The position numbers were made by a program, and so were the translations under genes. A stretch of DNA of 47,173 bases, taken from contig NZ_JAODBG010000024.1 of assembly GCF_025463825.1 (NCBI RefSeq), positions 1 through 47,173 on the forward strand, in the 5' to 3' direction. Under the pieces are notes generated by a model, which was not told where the DNA came from, made no database searches, and saw only the letters and a program-made list of their open reading frames with translations. Below are positions 39,980 to 47,173 of this stretch, piece by piece; within the stretch, counting starts at the first letter, position 1; each line of letters begins with the position of its first letter. This stretch comes from Cryobacterium sp. (GTDB lineage Bacteria; Actinomycetota; Actinomycetes; Actinomycetales; Microbacteriaceae).

Positions 39980-42225
39980 ACCGTCACCTCGGGTGCCGGT
40001 CGGCGGCTGCCGACCGCCAGCCGCCCCACGGCGTTGGTGTTGCCGTCCCGTCGGCGGCCGATCAGGCGCAGCACCGGCCAGCCCAGCAGGATCAGCAGGA
40101 TCAGCGCGGCCGCCGCAAGCTGCAGCGGGTACCCCGGCGAGTGGAACGACACCGTCACGGTCTGACCGACCTGGGAGGCGTCGATGTCCACGCCGAGGAG
40201 GAAGGTTTCGACCGGCTCGTCGGAGATGGTGGCGCCCTCGGCCTCGTAGCCGGGCCACGGGATCCTGCTCAGCGCGACCTGGCCGCCGTCGGGACCGACG
40301 GCGTCGACCTGGAAGGTCACCCCCATCGCGTCCTCGCTCAGCACGCTGACCTCGGTGCCCTCGGAGGACCACACGACGGATCCGGCGCCGGGAACGGGTT
40401 CGTCGCGCACGATCAGGCGGGTCTGGTCGGAGTCTTCGACGATCGCCCAGCCGTCGGGAACGTCATTCCAGTCCCGTCTCGGCACGACGCCCTTCACCGA
40501 CTGCACCGAGCTGATGCCCATCAGGTCGGCTGCCGTCAGCCCGGTCTCGTCCATCGGCTCGAACAAACGGTCGTAGAGGTCGGGGCAGGTGGAACCGTTG
40601 TAGGACATGCAGGTGAGGTTGTTGTACGGGCTGTAGTACACGGCGGAATACGCGTTCTGCACGTCCTCCTCCGCCACGTACCAGAGGTTCCCGACCAGGA
40701 GCTCGTCCCAGGCGTCGGGGTCGTTCACGTCCGGCACGCCGCCGACGACGACCACGTCGCCCTCGGCGGACTGGAGCTGGTCCTGGTACTCGCTGACGTC
40801 GACGGGGACGTTGTAGTCCGGCAGCGGCGAGGTGGGCGAGGACACGTGTTGGGGAACCAGCAGCAGCACGGTCAGGGCGATGCCCGTCCAGCCGAGAGTC
40901 GCAACGCCCCGGCCCGCGAGCCGACCGGAGGTATTGCTGCCGAGGAACGGGAGACCGCGGCCGGACAGGATGCGGTAGGCCACCCACAGGGCGGCGAGGA
41001 TGATGACCGTCACGAGGAGCAGCAGTTTGATGTACTGCGGGGCGGCGGCCCAGGTGAGGCCGGCGCCGACGAGCACGAAACCGCCGGCGAGCAGGAACCG
41101 GCCGCGACCGATCACGGCCGCCGTGGCGTGGGAGAGGCCCACTGCGAGCAGCAGCAGCACAGCGAGGGTGACGTACGGCATCATCCGCACCGGGAACCGC
41201 AGCGCACCGAAGTCGCTGGGCAGCAGCACTCCGATCAGCGCGGCGATGAGGATGATGACAATGCTCAACCGGGCGCGCAGCAGGCCCCACAGGCGGCCGA
41301 AGTCCACGAACGCCAGCAGCGGCAGGAACCAGGCGATGTAGAGCAGCGGCGCGTACGGGAAGTTCCCGCTGAAGAACAGCATCGAGGGGGTGCCGACCGG
41401 AGTCGACGACGCGAACAAGCCGCTGAGGTTCACGGTCAGCAGTCCGGAGTTCTCGTAGGTGCTGGTGCGCCCGGTGACCGGCGCGGTCAGCACGCCGGGC
41501 AGGTGCACGATGACGGCGAAACTGCCCGCGGCGAAGGCCAGGCCGAACGCCCGCACGATCGACGGACGGTGCTTGCTGACGAACGCCTCGACGATCAGGG
41601 CGCCCAACACGAGGGCGAGGAAGATCGTGGCGTGCGCGTAGCCGATGCCGACCAGGCAGATCGCCGAGAGGATCGGCAGAACCGGCGACTTCGCCTGCAG
41701 CACGGCCCGCCGCGCCAGCACCCAGGTCAGCGGGAGGAAGCTCCACGCCATCAGTCCGTTCACCCAGGACGACGCATCCATATACAAGGTGAACCCGGCC
41801 AGGGGCGCGGCGACGGCGACGAGGGCGGACCAGGGGCGGAGCGCTCCGAAGTTGCGGGCCAGCGCGTAGATGCCGACGGCGCCGAGCAGCAGGAAGGTGA
41901 CCTTGATGACGGTGCTGAAGATCAGGGCGTTGCCCGCGTAGTAGGCGCCGATGCCCACCAGCCAGAGCAGCGGGCTGAAGATGCCCCAGGCGCCCTCGGC
42001 CAGGTAGTTGCCCGACTGCCAGACGCGGGGGTTGATCAGCGACCAGTCCAGGTCGAGCACCCGCCGGCCGATCTCGTACCACTGCCCGAATGCACCTGAC
42101 TGGGTGTCGTCGACGAAGTAGAAACCGTGGTCGAAGAGCAGTGGGACACTCGCTCCCACCAGGACTGCCACCACGACGAGAATGGGCCACACTATTTTGG
42201 ACTGCACCAGAAGATTATCCCTCAC
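39976..42225 (-). CDS. Large polytopic membrane protein with outer C-terminal domain
   Basis: A 749-residue protein with about a dozen helices (from PILVVVAVLVGASVPLLF on) and an early outer loop rich in Asp/Trp (FYFVDDTQSGAFGQWYEIG, RVLDLDWSLINPRVW), then an outer domain (about 490-715) and a last helix LAAAALILLILLGWPVL. The loop acidic pair is like GT-C transferases. GTG 42225 is taken; its ribosome signal AAGG is only 4 bases away, and GTG 42207 is possible. Coupled downstream to two GT2 genes. Family name not recognised; a polyprenyl-linked sugar transferase is likely. Confidence 0.75.
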   Translation of the reverse strand: MRDNLLVQSKIVWPILVVVAVLVGASVPLLFDHGFYFVDDTQSGAFGQWYEIGRRVLDLDWSLINPRVWQSGNYLAEGAWGIFSPLLWLVGIGAYYAGNALIFSTVIKVTFLLLGAVGIYALARNFGALRPWSALVAVAAPLAGFTLYMDASSWVNGLMAWSFLPLTWVLARRAVLQAKSPVLPILSAICLVGIGYAHATIFLALVLGALIVEAFVSKHRPSIVRAFGLAFAAGSFAVIVHLPGVLTAPVTGRTSTYENSGLLTVNLSGLFASSTPVGTPSMLFFSGNFPYAPLLYIAWFLPLLAFVDFGRLWGLLRARLSIVIILIAALIGVLLPSDFGALRFPVRMMPYVTLAVLLLLAVGLSHATAAVIGRGRFLLAGGFVLVGAGLTWAAAPQYIKLLLLVTVIILAALWVAYRILSGRGLPFLGSNTSGRLAGRGVATLGWTGIALTVLLLVPQHVSSPTSPLPDYNVPVDVSEYQDQLQSAEGDVVVVGGVPDVNDPDAWDELLVGNLWYVAEEDVQNAYSAVYYSPYNNLTCMSYNGSTCPDLYDRLFEPMDETGLTAADLMGISSVQSVKGVVPRRDWNDVPDGWAIVEDSDQTRLIVRDEPVPGAGSVVWSSEGTEVSVLSEDAMGVTFQVDAVGPDGGQVALSRIPWPGYEAEGATISDEPVETFLLGVDIDASQVGQTVTVSFHSPGYPLQLAAAALILLILLGWPVLRLIGRRRDGNTNAVGRLAVGSRRPAPEVTV

Positions 42226-42259
42226 GGTGCCTTCACAAGCGCACGCCGGGGCCAGCGGG

Positions 42260-42265
42260 TATCGT
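42260..42265 (+). promoter_or_regulatory. Probable -10 of the GT2/GT2/SDR operon
   Basis: TATCGT (42260-42265) is about 42 bases before ATG 42307, in a context like that upstream of glf. No good -35 was recognised. Confidence 0.4.
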
Positions 42266-42306
42266 GGTGGGGTAGTTTCCCCAACGAAACGAGCAACCAC
42301 CTACAC

Positions 42307-43215
42307 ATGAGCATTCACGCGCAGCCCTCCGGCCCCACCCCCGCCGCCGCTGACGAGCCCCTCGTCTCCATCGTCATCCCCGCCTACAACAACGCGGACT
42401 ACCTCGACGAGACGATGAAGTCAGTGCTCGGCCAGACCTACGCCAACCTCGAGGTGATCGTGTCCGACCACGCGTCGACCGATGCCACCTGGACGGTGAT
42501 GCAGCGCTACCGCACCGACCCACGGGTCACTCTGCTGCACACCGAGGCCGGCGGCGGCGCCCTGCGCAACTGGAACCGCGTGAGCCAGGCGGCCACCGGC
42601 GACCTGATCAAGCTCGTCTGCGGTGACGACCTGCTCTACCCGACCATCGTGGCCCAGCAGGTGGCCGCGCTCGTCGCCGAGCCGACCGCCGTGCTCGCCG
42701 CCTCCCCGCGTGACATCGTCGACGCCAACAGCGTGCCGGTGATCAAGAATCGTGGCCTCGCCGGGCTCACCGGCGTGCACGACGGCACCGTGGCCGTGCG
42801 GAAGAGCGTCACCCAGGGCACCAACATCTTCGGCGAACCCGGCTGCGTGCTGATGCGCCGCAGCGTGCTCGAGAAAACCGGCTGGTGGGATTCTCGCTGG
42901 CCGTACCTGATCGACCAGGCCTCCTACTCCCGGGTGCTCCTGGAAGGCAAATTCGTCGGCGTCCCCGGCAGCCTGGCCGGCTTCCGCATTTCGGACAGCC
43001 AGTGGAGCGTTCGCCTCGTCGCGGAGCAGGCCGCCCAGGCGATGGGCTTCCACAATTGGATGGCCGAGACCCGCCCCGATGTCGTGTCGAAGGCCGACCG
43101 GATTCTCGGCAACACCCGGGCACGGGTGATGGCGCAGGTTCGTCGCCTCGCCTACGTCTGGCTCGGCCGGCGCATGTCGAAGGCGGTGAGATCGGATGCA
43201 GCAGCAAGCGCCTGA
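42307..43215 (+). CDS. GT2-family glycosyltransferase
   Basis: A 302-residue GT-A enzyme: VSIVIPAYNNADYLDETMKSV, VIVSDHASTDATWTVM, a noncanonical DxD-like site LIKLVCGDDLLYP (C-G-D-D), and SRWPYLIDQASYSRVLLEGKF. The site CGDD instead of DxD is usual in some WcaA-like GT2. ATG 42307 has no strong ribosome site. The next gene overlaps by 20 bp, giving an operon of GT2, DPM1-like GT2 and SDR. Sugar and acceptor unknown. Confidence 0.86.
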   Translation: MSIHAQPSGPTPAAADEPLVSIVIPAYNNADYLDETMKSVLGQTYANLEVIVSDHASTDATWTVMQRYRTDPRVTLLHTEAGGGALRNWNRVSQAATGDLIKLVCGDDLLYPTIVAQQVAALVAEPTAVLAASPRDIVDANSVPVIKNRGLAGLTGVHDGTVAVRKSVTQGTNIFGEPGCVLMRRSVLEKTGWWDSRWPYLIDQASYSRVLLEGKFVGVPGSLAGFRISDSQWSVRLVAEQAAQAMGFHNWMAETRPDVVSKADRILGNTRARVMAQVRRLAYVWLGRRMSKAVRSDAAASA

Positions 43216-44272
43216 TCCGGCCGGTGAATCCGGCCGTGTGGTAGGTTCTGAACCCGTGACACTCCCCGCAGCAGAACCCGGCGTCGCCGACCACAGCATC
43301 TCCATCGTGATCCCCGTGTACCAGGGCGAACGCACCCTGGGCGGCGTGCTCGACGAGATCGAACCGCTGACCCGGCTGAGCATCACCCCGGACGGCTACA
43401 CCTTCCAGGTCGAAGAGGTCCTGCTGGTCTTCGACCACGGACCGGACAACTCGGCGTCGATCATCCGTGACATCACCGAACGGTACCCGTTCGCGCGCGG
43501 GATCTGGCTGAGCAAGAACTTCGGGCAGCACGCCGCCACCCTGGCCGGAATGGCGTCCTCCGGCGGCGACTGGATCGTCACCCTCGACGAGGACGGCCAG
43601 CACGATCCCCGCGCCATCGGCGGCATGCTCGACACGGCCATGCGCGAGCAGGCCAGCGTCGTGTACGCCAAGCCCACCAACCCGGCTCCACACGGCGCCC
43701 TGCGCAACGGCGCCTCCAAGGGTGCCAAGTACCTGCTCACCAAGCTCTCCGGCTCCGGCGCCGCCGCCGACTACCAGAGCTACCGGCTGATGCTCGGCAA
43801 CATCGGGCGTAGCGTCGCCGCGTACGCCGGCAGCGGCGTCTACCTCGACGTGGCCATCGGCTGGGTCGCCGCCCGCGTCACCACTTCCCCCGTCGAGCTG
43901 CGCGAGGAGGGCGAACGGTCGTCCGGCTACTCCGCACGCCGGTTGTTCTCCCACTTCTGGCGCATGATCCTCACGACGGGCACCCGGGGCCTGCGTCTGG
44001 TCAGCGGGCTCGGTGTGGTCTTCGCTCTCGTCGGTGTCGTCTTCGCCGTGGTGATCTTCATCCAACGCCTCGCCGGCGACATTGCCATCCAGGGCTGGGC
44101 CTCCCTGAGCGTCCTGGTTCTGCTCAGCGCCGGTTTCATCCTCTTCTCCCTCGGCATCATCGCCGAGTACATCGGCATCAACGTGAACATGGCGATGGGC
44201 AAGCCGCCGTACCTGATCACCACCGACCCGGCGGATGGTCCACTCGGGCGGACGCGCAAAGCGCTCAAGTGA
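43196..44272 (+). CDS. DPM1/GtrB-like polyprenyl-phosphate glycosyltransferase
   Basis: A 358-residue GT2 enzyme with a C-terminal pair of helices (VVFALVGVVFAVVIFIQRLAG and LSVLVLLSAGFILFSLGIIAEY), the layout of GtrB/ArnC/DPM1 enzymes that load a sugar on undecaprenyl phosphate. Sites are SIVIPVYQGERTLGGVL, FGQHAATLAGMA and the DxD TLDEDGQHDP. ATG 43196 has GGTGAG 5 bases upstream and overlaps the preceding stop; GTG 43256 is a possible later start that would still keep the whole GT domain. It would feed a membrane GT-C enzyme with lipid-linked sugar. Confidence 0.86.
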   Translation: MQQQAPDPAGESGRVVGSEPVTLPAAEPGVADHSISIVIPVYQGERTLGGVLDEIEPLTRLSITPDGYTFQVEEVLLVFDHGPDNSASIIRDITERYPFARGIWLSKNFGQHAATLAGMASSGGDWIVTLDEDGQHDPRAIGGMLDTAMREQASVVYAKPTNPAPHGALRNGASKGAKYLLTKLSGSGAAADYQSYRLMLGNIGRSVAAYAGSGVYLDVAIGWVAARVTTSPVELREEGERSSGYSARRLFSHFWRMILTTGTRGLRLVSGLGVVFALVGVVFAVVIFIQRLAGDIAIQGWASLSVLVLLSAGFILFSLGIIAEYIGINVNMAMGKPPYLITTDPADGPLGRTRKALK

Positions 44273-45237
44273 CGACCTATGCCTGGGTGATCGGTGCCCG
44301 CGGCCTGCTCGGTAGCGCCACCTCCGCGGCCATCGGGCGACGCAACGGCTGGGTGCTGCTTCCGGCGGAGCCGCTGCCGTGGGAGGACGATGCGGCGCTG
44401 GTCGAGTCGGCCTCGGCGACCGCCGAACGGTTGCTGCGCGCCGCCGCCATCGATTCCGCGGACTGGGTCGTGCTCTGGCTGGCCGGCAACGCCGTCACGT
44501 CGACTCCCCCGGCGGCCATCGCCCGGGAACTGCATCAGCTCAAGCTGGTGCTGGACACGGTGCGCACCACCGCGGGTTCGCACGGCACGGCCGCGCGCGG
44601 CGCGGTGTTCTACGCCTCGTCAGCCGGCGGCGTCTACGGCGGGTCGGCGCATCCACCGTTCGACGAGACCAGCACACCGGTGCCCATCTCCGGTTACGGC
44701 CGGTTCAAACTGGACGCCGAAGCGAGCCTGTTCGAGTTCTCCCGGTCGTCCGGGGTCTCGGTGCTGGCCGGCCGGATCGCGAACCTGTACGGGCCGGGCC
44801 AGAAGCTCGGCAAGATGCAGGGCCTGATCTCGCACCTGGCCAAGGCCCAGTTCTCCCCCCGTCCCGCTTCGATCTTCGTTCCGTTGGAGACCATGCGGGA
44901 CTACATCTTCGTGCGCGACTGCGCCGAACTCGTCGTGGACTGCGTGGACCGCCTCCATGCCGTGTCGGCCGTGGCCGGTCGTACCGAGGTGGTGAAGAAC
45001 CTTGCCTCCGGCCAGGCCGTGACGATCAGCAACCTGCTCGGGCACATCCGCAGCCTGGCCAAGGGCCAGCCGAACGTGATGCTCGGCTACTCGGCCGAGG
45101 CGTCCATGCAGGGCCTGGACCTGCGCATCACCTCGACGGTGTGGCCCGACCTCGACAAGCGGCAGCTCACCAGCCTGCCCGCCGGAATCAAGGCGACCAT
45201 GGACGACGTCCTCGCCCACATCCAGTCCGGCGGCTGA
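44269..45237 (+). CDS. NAD-dependent epimerase/dehydratase (extended SDR)
   Basis: A 322-residue SDR: nucleotide site WVIGARGLLGSAT, FYASSAGGVYGGS, the catalytic Tyr and Lys in SGYGRFKLDAEASLF, RIANLYGPGQ, and a MRDYIFVRDCAELVVD motif. GTG 44269 overlaps the GT2 stop (GTGA), so it is co-translated with it. It probably makes or modifies the sugar nucleotide used by the two GT2 enzymes of this operon. It is convergent with rmlA, with a hairpin between them. Confidence 0.87.
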   Translation: MTTYAWVIGARGLLGSATSAAIGRRNGWVLLPAEPLPWEDDAALVESASATAERLLRAAAIDSADWVVLWLAGNAVTSTPPAAIARELHQLKLVLDTVRTTAGSHGTAARGAVFYASSAGGVYGGSAHPPFDETSTPVPISGYGRFKLDAEASLFEFSRSSGVSVLAGRIANLYGPGQKLGKMQGLISHLAKAQFSPRPASIFVPLETMRDYIFVRDCAELVVDCVDRLHAVSAVAGRTEVVKNLASGQAVTISNLLGHIRSLAKGQPNVMLGYSAEASMQGLDLRITSTVWPDLDKRQLTSLPAGIKATMDDVLAHIQSGG

Positions 45238-45269
45238 GCCGCGCCCGCACACCCGCGAGTTCCCGCAAA

Positions 45270-45295
45270 AGGCCCCGTGGAACTCCAAGGGGCCT
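45270..45295 (-). terminator. Terminator of the rmlC-rmlA operon
   Basis: Read on the minus strand, AGGCCCC and GGGGCCT form a stem whose inner part continues as TGGA/TCCA, followed by TTTT. It lies 25 bases past the rmlA stop and is oriented for that operon. It also separates the convergent SDR gene. Confidence 0.8.
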
Positions 45296-45320
45296 GTGCG
45301 GCAGGCGGTGGGACCGATCG

Positions 45321-46187
45321 TTAGTCGGTCGTGAGCAGCCCGGCGAGGTAGCCGCCGTAGCCGCTTTTGGCGAGGGGTGCGGCGAGTCGGCTGAGTTGGG
45401 TGTCGTCGATCCAGCCGGCGCGCCAGGCGATCTCTTCGATGCAGCCGATCTTGTGGCCTTGGCGGTCTTCGATGACGCGGACGTATTCGGAGGCCTGCAT
45501 CATGGATTCGAAGGTGCCGGTGTCCAGCCAGGCGGTGCCGCGGTCCAGGACCTGCACGTGCAGGTTGCCCTGGTTGAGGTAGCGCTCGTTGACGGTGGAG
45601 ATCTCCAGTTCGCCGCGGGCGGAGGGCTCGATGGACTTGGCGATCTCGACGACGGAGTTGTCGTAGAAGTACAGGCCGGGCACGGCGTAGTTGCTCTTGG
45701 GCTTGACCGGCTTCTCTTCGATCGACACGGCGGTGAAGTCGTCGTCGAACTCGACCACGCCATAGGAGGTGGGGTTGGACACGTGGTACGCGAAGATCAG
45801 CGCGCCATCGATGTCGGCGTTGTTGCGCAGCGCCGTTCCCAGGCCCGCGCCGTGGAAGATGTTGTCGCCCAGGACCAGGGCGACGCTGTCGTCGCCGATG
45901 AAGTCCTCACCGATGGTGAACGCCTGCGCGAGGCCGTCCGGGGAGGGCTGCACGGCGTATTCGAGCTTCAGGCCGAGGTCGCTGCCGTCGCCGAGGAGCG
46001 CTTTGAACTGGTCGTTGTATTCGGGGGTGGTGATGATGAGGACCTCGCGGATGCCGGCCATCATCAGCGTCGACAGGGGGTAGTAGATCATCGGCTTGTC
46101 GTAGATCGGCATCAGTTGTTTGCTGATGCCCTTGGTGATCGGCCACAGGCGGGTGCCAGAGCCTCCGGCGAGAATGATTCCGCGCAT
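45321..46187 (-). CDS. rmlA: Glucose-1-phosphate thymidylyltransferase
   Basis: A 288-residue enzyme making dTDP-glucose, the first step of dTDP-L-rhamnose synthesis. It starts [20 protein letters not shown] (nucleotide-binding loop) and has [50 protein letters not shown] with the metal Asp, and [19 protein letters not shown]. Length and motifs are typical. The start is 3 bases after the rmlC stop, so rmlC-rmlA form an operon. Confidence 0.96.
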   Translation of the reverse strand: MRGIILAGGSGTRLWPITKGISKQLMPIYDKPMIYYPLSTLMMAGIREVLIITTPEYNDQFKALLGDGSDLGLKLEYAVQPSPDGLAQAFTIGEDFIGDDSVALVLGDNIFHGAGLGTALRNNADIDGALIFAYHVSNPTSYGVVEFDDDFTAVSIEEKPVKPKSNYAVPGLYFYDNSVVEIAKSIEPSARGELEISTVNERYLNQGNLHVQVLDRGTAWLDTGTFESMMQASEYVRVIEDRQGHKIGCIEEIAWRAGWIDDTQLSRLAAPLAKSGYGGYLAGLLTTD

Positions 46188-46190
46188 GGG

Positions 46191-46799
46191 TCAGTTCCGT
46201 TCGTTGAGCGTCTGGTAGTAGGCGCGGGCGGCGTCCCAGGTGGGCAGCAGTCCGCTTTCGGCGGCCTCGGCGAGGCTGAGCGCGTCGGTGTCCTTCGGGG
46301 AGAGCCGCAGTTCGCCGGCCGCGGACGGGAAGACCAGGCCGACCTCCTCGTCGAGGGGGTTGATGCCGTGTTCGGCGCCGACGGTGTAGGTGGAGGAGAC
46401 CAGGTAGCTCACGGTGGCTTTGTCGGTCAGCGCGACGAACGCGTGGCCCAGGCCCTCGGAGAGGTACACGGCCTTCCGGTCGACGTCGTCCAGCAGCGCC
46501 GAGTCCCACTGGCCGAAGGTGGGCGAGCCGACCCGGATGTCGACGATGAAGTCGATGATCGCCCCGTGGGTGGCGGTGACGTACTTGGCCTGGCCCGGCG
46601 GGATGTCGGCGAAGTGGATGCCGCGCACCACCCCGCGGCTGGACACGCTGGTGTTGGCCTGGCGCAACTCCAGCGGGTGCCCGACGGCCTCGGAGAGCTT
46701 GTCGAAGCGGTACCACTCCAGGAACACGCCCCGGTCGTCACCGAACTGCTTCGGGATGATTTCGTAGGAATCAGGGACTTTGAGTTCGCGGATCTGCAC
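46191..46799 (-). CDS. rmlC: dTDP-4-dehydrorhamnose 3,5-epimerase
   Basis: A 202-residue cupin enzyme, third step of dTDP-rhamnose synthesis. Marks are DDRGVFLEWYRFDKLSEA, RGVVRGIHFADIPPGQAKYV (catalytic His in GIHF), DFIVDIRVGSPTFGQW and LGHAFVALTDKATVSYLVS. It is a stand-alone enzyme here; the reductase RmlD is not in the window. GTG 46799 is 6 bases after TAGGAT (46811-46806), pointing to a leaderless transcript. Transcribed with rmlA and divergent from rmlB. Confidence 0.94.
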   Translation of the reverse strand: MQIRELKVPDSYEIIPKQFGDDRGVFLEWYRFDKLSEAVGHPLELRQANTSVSSRGVVRGIHFADIPPGQAKYVTATHGAIIDFIVDIRVGSPTFGQWDSALLDDVDRKAVYLSEGLGHAFVALTDKATVSYLVSSTYTVGAEHGINPLDEEVGLVFPSAAGELRLSPKDTDALSLAEAAESGLLPTWDAARAYYQTLNERN

Positions 46800-46881
46800 G
46801 GCGCCATCCTATTGGCCGGTGGTTTCGGTCGGATTACATGACGGCATGGGTCAGCGTCACGCGTGAGAAATATGGAGCCGC

Positions 46882-46887
46882 TACTAT
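46882..46887 (+). promoter_or_regulatory. Probable -10 of rmlB
   Basis: TACTAT (46882-46887) lies about 36 bases upstream of rmlB in the divergent gap. TAAGGAG (46905-46911) could be its ribosome site, although it is 12 bases from the ATG. No good -35 is seen. Confidence 0.45.
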
Positions 46888-46923
46888 TCAGTCCTCAGCA
46901 GACCTAAGGAGCGCCTACTCTTC

Positions 46924-47173
46924 ATGAAGATCCTCGTCACCGGCGGCGCCGGGTTCATCGGCTCGAACTTCGTTCGCCGCACCCTGCAAGACGCCTACCC
47001 GGGCCTGGAGGGCGCTGAGGTCGTCGTCCTGGACGCGCTCACCTATTCCGGCAACCTGGAGAACCTGGCCCCCGTGGCCGACTCCCCCCGGTACAGCTTC
47101 GTCCAGGGCGACATCCGCGACGGCGCCCTGCTGGACACCCTCTTCCCCGGCCTGGACGCCGTGGTGCACTTCG
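46924..47173 (+). CDS. rmlB: dTDP-glucose 4,6-dehydratase, 5' part only (cut by window end)
   Basis: The first 83 codons of an extended SDR, starting MKILVTGGAGFIGSNFVRR, then VVVLDALTYSGNLENLAPV and FVQGDIRDGALLDTLFPGLDAVVHF. The NAD motif and LTYSGNLENL (after the NAD-ribose acid) are typical of RmlB, second step of dTDP-rhamnose synthesis. The gene runs off the right edge. It is divergent from rmlC-rmlA, and rmlD may follow outside the window. Confidence 0.95.
   Translation, partial: MKILVTGGAGFIGSNFVRRTLQDAYPGLEGAEVVVLDALTYSGNLENLAPVADSPRYSFVQGDIRDGALLDTLFPGLDAVVHF

Noticed and set aside
40141-42099. Open frame of 652 codons antisense to the large membrane protein
   Set aside because: The minus strand shows real membrane helices and coupled genes; the plus frame is a polar Gln/Gly/Asp shadow.
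44379-46841. Open frame of 820 codons on the plus strand over the SDR, rmlA and rmlC
   Set aside because: It is out of frame with the SDR gene and antisense to the clear rmlA and rmlC genes.

Overview
The window looks like a chromosomal segment of a high-GC actinobacterium, most likely of the family Microbacteriaceae (Cryobacterium/Leifsonia-like; the genus is a guess). Supporting signs are the dense GC-rich coding, many GTG starts, a WhiB-family Fe-S regulator, the actinobacterial families DUF3499 and DUF5719, an actinobacterial rRNA-operon leader, and many start codons placed 5-8 bases after a -10-like hexamer, as in leaderless transcripts. No transposase, integrase, phage gene, CRISPR array or tRNA was seen.

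Layout. (a) 1-425: promoter and leader of an rRNA operon running off the left edge. (b) 426-1159: divergent DUF3499 and metallopeptidase-like genes, conserved actinobacterial housekeeping neighbours. (c) 1355-12193: an accessory-looking block holding a lipoprotein, two membrane glycosyltransferases (GT39-like, GT87-like), a membrane-fused molybdopterin oxidoreductase with a small membrane partner, a tightly coupled GT2/DUF2064/methyltransferase operon, a two-component system and a sugar-nucleotide epimerase-like gene. The block sits between genes that I recall as adjacent in other actinobacteria (metallopeptidase and DUF5719). Two of its divergent promoter regions share a near-identical motif of 22-23 bp, so it may be one regulon; this is the best candidate here for an undescribed system. 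(d) 12199-17200: DUF5719, a very large GT2-membrane protein and WhiB2. (e) 17348-24558: galE, a tiny membrane protein, a GlxA-like AraC regulator, manA with a DasR-like operator, an acyl-CoA dehydrogenase, an FAD oxidoreductase with an SRPBCC partner, and a rhodanese.

(f) 24673-47173: a surface-glycan locus. It contains two tandem O-antigen ligase/polymerase-like proteins, a flippase-like protein, two large membrane proteins, UDP-galactopyranose mutase (glf), a GlfT2-like galactofuranosyltransferase, a Wzm/Wzt ABC exporter, a secreted lysozyme-like protein with repeats, four further GT2 enzymes, an SDR, and the dTDP-rhamnose genes rmlA, rmlC and the start of rmlB.

Together the genes point to building cell-wall heteropolysaccharide. 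galE and glf would supply UDP-galactofuranose, rml genes dTDP-rhamnose, and manA mannose phosphates. The GTs would assemble the polymer on a lipid carrier, and the ABC exporter and/or the flippase with the polymerase/ligase-like proteins would move and attach it. All functions are inferred from sequence reading; no database search was run.
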